From: Omnitrophica WOR_2 bacterium RIFCSPHIGHO2_02_FULL_67_20
GTDB taxonomy: Bacteria; Omnitrophota; Gorgyraeia; Aquiviventales; Aquiviventaceae
NCBI GenBank assembly: GCA_001805695.1
Contig: MHGT01000008.1
Coordinates: 1-7,529, forward strand
DNA length: 7,529 nt
Direction: 5' to 3'
In this document: piece by piece, positions 6,801-7,529 of the stretch
Layout of the letters: each line of letters begins with the position of its first letter
Numbering within the stretch: position 1 is the first letter of the stretch
The notes under the pieces: generated by a model
What the model was told of the DNA's origin: nothing
The model's input: the letters and a program-made list of their open reading frames with translations, nothing else
Database searches by the model: none
Position numbers and translations under genes: made by a program

Positions 6801-7337
6801 TTATGATGACACGGAATGGCCGGTCGCCTCGTCGAGGAGCCGCTCGATCAGGTCCGGGTCGAAGCCGCGCTCGGCCAGGGCGCGCCCCACGCGGCGGCGA
6901 TCGCCGCGGCCCCTCCGAAGGCGGGCCGCGATCACGGCCCGGGCGCGCGACTCGTCTTCCGCCGCCAGTCCTGAGCGGGCGTCGGCATCCTCGATCGCGT
7001 CCGAGCCGAATCCCCGGGCTTCGAGCTTGGCGCGGATGGCCGCCCACCCGTAGCCCTGCCGGGCCCAGTGGCCGGCCCACAGCCGCACACCCGCCGAATC
7101 GTCCACGAGCCCGCGGGCTTCGCACTCAGCGACGAGCCGGGACGCCGTGCGCGGCGGCACGCCGCCCCGGGCGAGGTAGGTGAGCAGTTGCTGGCGGGAG
7201 CGGACCCCGGTCCGGGCGTACCGGCGAAGCCCCGCGGGTAAACTTGCGGCTCCTTGCTGCCTGCCTGCGGGGCGAGTCGAGGGAGCGAGCGCCTTCACCG
7301 TGCGGGATGGGTCATGGCGCCGCTTTGATGACGACAT
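6801..7337 (-). CDS. recX: RecX family regulatory protein
   Basis: RecX proteins bind inside RecA filaments and inhibit or remodel them. This 178-residue protein shows the family's tandem three-helix pattern: LRRYARTGVRSRQQLLTYLARGGV (about 37-60), the tell-tale ECEARGLVDD (71-80), GYGWAAIRAKLEARGF (94-109), and a last repeat RRVGRALAERGFDPDLIERLLDEA (148-171). The first 35 residues are basic and low in complexity. The start is uncertain. ATG at 7337 overlaps the upstream PDZ gene by 26 bp and has GAGG very close to it; a GTG at 7298-7296 would avoid the overlap and still keep the whole core. recA is not within the window, but the recX-alaS pair is a known arrangement in several proteobacterial lineages (recA-recX-alaS). 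Sequence similarity within RecX is low, so the family call is stronger than any claim about its activity. Confidence 0.82.
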   Translation of the reverse strand: MSSSKRRHDPSRTVKALAPSTRPAGRQQGAASLPAGLRRYARTGVRSRQQLLTYLARGGVPPRTASRLVAECEARGLVDDSAGVRLWAGHWARQGYGWAAIRAKLEARGFGSDAIEDADARSGLAAEDESRARAVIAARLRRGRGDRRRVGRALAERGFDPDLIERLLDEATGHSVSS

Positions 7338-7529
7338 ACCCTCGGTTCGTCCGCACCAAGGCGTTGCCCTTCAACTCCGCGGTGACGGTGGTGAAGTCGC
7401 CAACACTCTCGATCCGCACGCTGGTGAGCTGGCCCTTGATCGCCCCTTTCACTTCGTTGATCACGTCGCCCTCATGCAGGCCGGCCTGCTCCGCCGGGCT
7501 GCCCGACTCCACCTCGACGACGAGGACGC
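7312..7529 (-). CDS. C-terminal fragment of a PDZ-domain protein, probably HtrA/Deg-like protease
   Basis: Only the last 72 codons are in the window, entering at the right edge and ending at TGA (7314-7312). The visible part is the second half of a PDZ domain: a strand VLVVEVE, then SGSPAEQAGLHEGDVINEV, the typical PDZ motif of bacterial trypsin-like envelope proteases, in which the SPA-x-x-AGL-x-x-GDVI block precedes the helix that closes the peptide groove. It ends with GDFTTVTAEL (helix) and two short strands, ALVRTNRGYVVIKAA, like the last PDZ domain of DegQ/DegP-type proteins. The catalytic His-Asp-Ser domain would lie outside the window, so a non-protease PDZ protein (for example a C-terminal processing peptidase) remains possible. 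The end overlaps the putative recX start, which suggests cotranscription. Confidence 0.8.
   Translation of the reverse strand, partial: VLVVEVESGSPAEQAGLHEGDVINEVKGAIKGQLTSVRIESVGDFTTVTAELKGNALVRTNRGYVVIKAAP

Noticed and set aside
6790..7125. 112-residue N-terminal extension of AlaS
   Set aside because: It overlaps recX in another frame, is Arg/Gly/Pro-rich, and the family start motif begins at the ATG pair 6789/6786.

Overview
The window is a compact stretch of a GC-rich bacterial genome (roughly two-thirds G+C by eye). All genes lie on the minus strand, so transcription runs from position 7529 towards position 1. In that order they are: the C-terminal end of a PDZ-domain protein (probably HtrA/Deg-like), recX, alaS, hisD, hisB (dehydratase-only form), hisH, hisA and the first part of hisF, which runs off the left edge. 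The separate hisB dehydratase, the hisDBHAF order and the recX-alaS pair fit an uncultured high-GC bacterium of the Methylomirabilota/Rokubacteria, Nitrospirota or deltaproteobacterial type. No marker in the window settles the phylum. There are no tRNAs, rRNAs, insertion sequences or CRISPR arrays.

Right part (7529-4072): PDZ tail, recX and alaS are packed with a short overlap and an 11-bp gap. alaS is full length with its editing and C-Ala motifs, but a sharply bounded block of about 610 bp (5450-6060) is only about 50% G+C, against about 65-70% in the lines on either side. This suggests intragenic recombination with a foreign alaS.

Left part (4072-1): a five-gene histidine block. HisB dehydrates imidazole glycerol phosphate, HisA isomerises ProFAR, HisH and HisF form the two-subunit imidazole glycerol phosphate synthase, and HisD makes the final oxidation to histidine. 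hisG, hisC and hisI/E are not in the window.

The most unusual thing is a set of seven short-period repeat elements confined to the histidine block. Each of the five junctions from alaS-hisD to hisA-hisF is a 67-93 bp spacer almost filled by an imperfect inverted repeat. In four of the five the arms are built of tandem 7-mers or 9-mers; the fifth (hisD-hisB) is built on a recurring CGGATT core. Two more elements sit inside coding sequence and keep the frame open: one in hisH and one in hisF, the two subunits of the same enzyme. The 7-mer elements follow a GGG-N4 pattern and so have G-quadruplex potential as well as hairpin potential. The two arms of an element differ systematically at the same position of each repeat unit. 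recX-alaS and PDZ-recX lack such elements. No protein in the window looks responsible for them, so they look like a dispersed, possibly mobile or self-expanding, family of non-coding hairpins.
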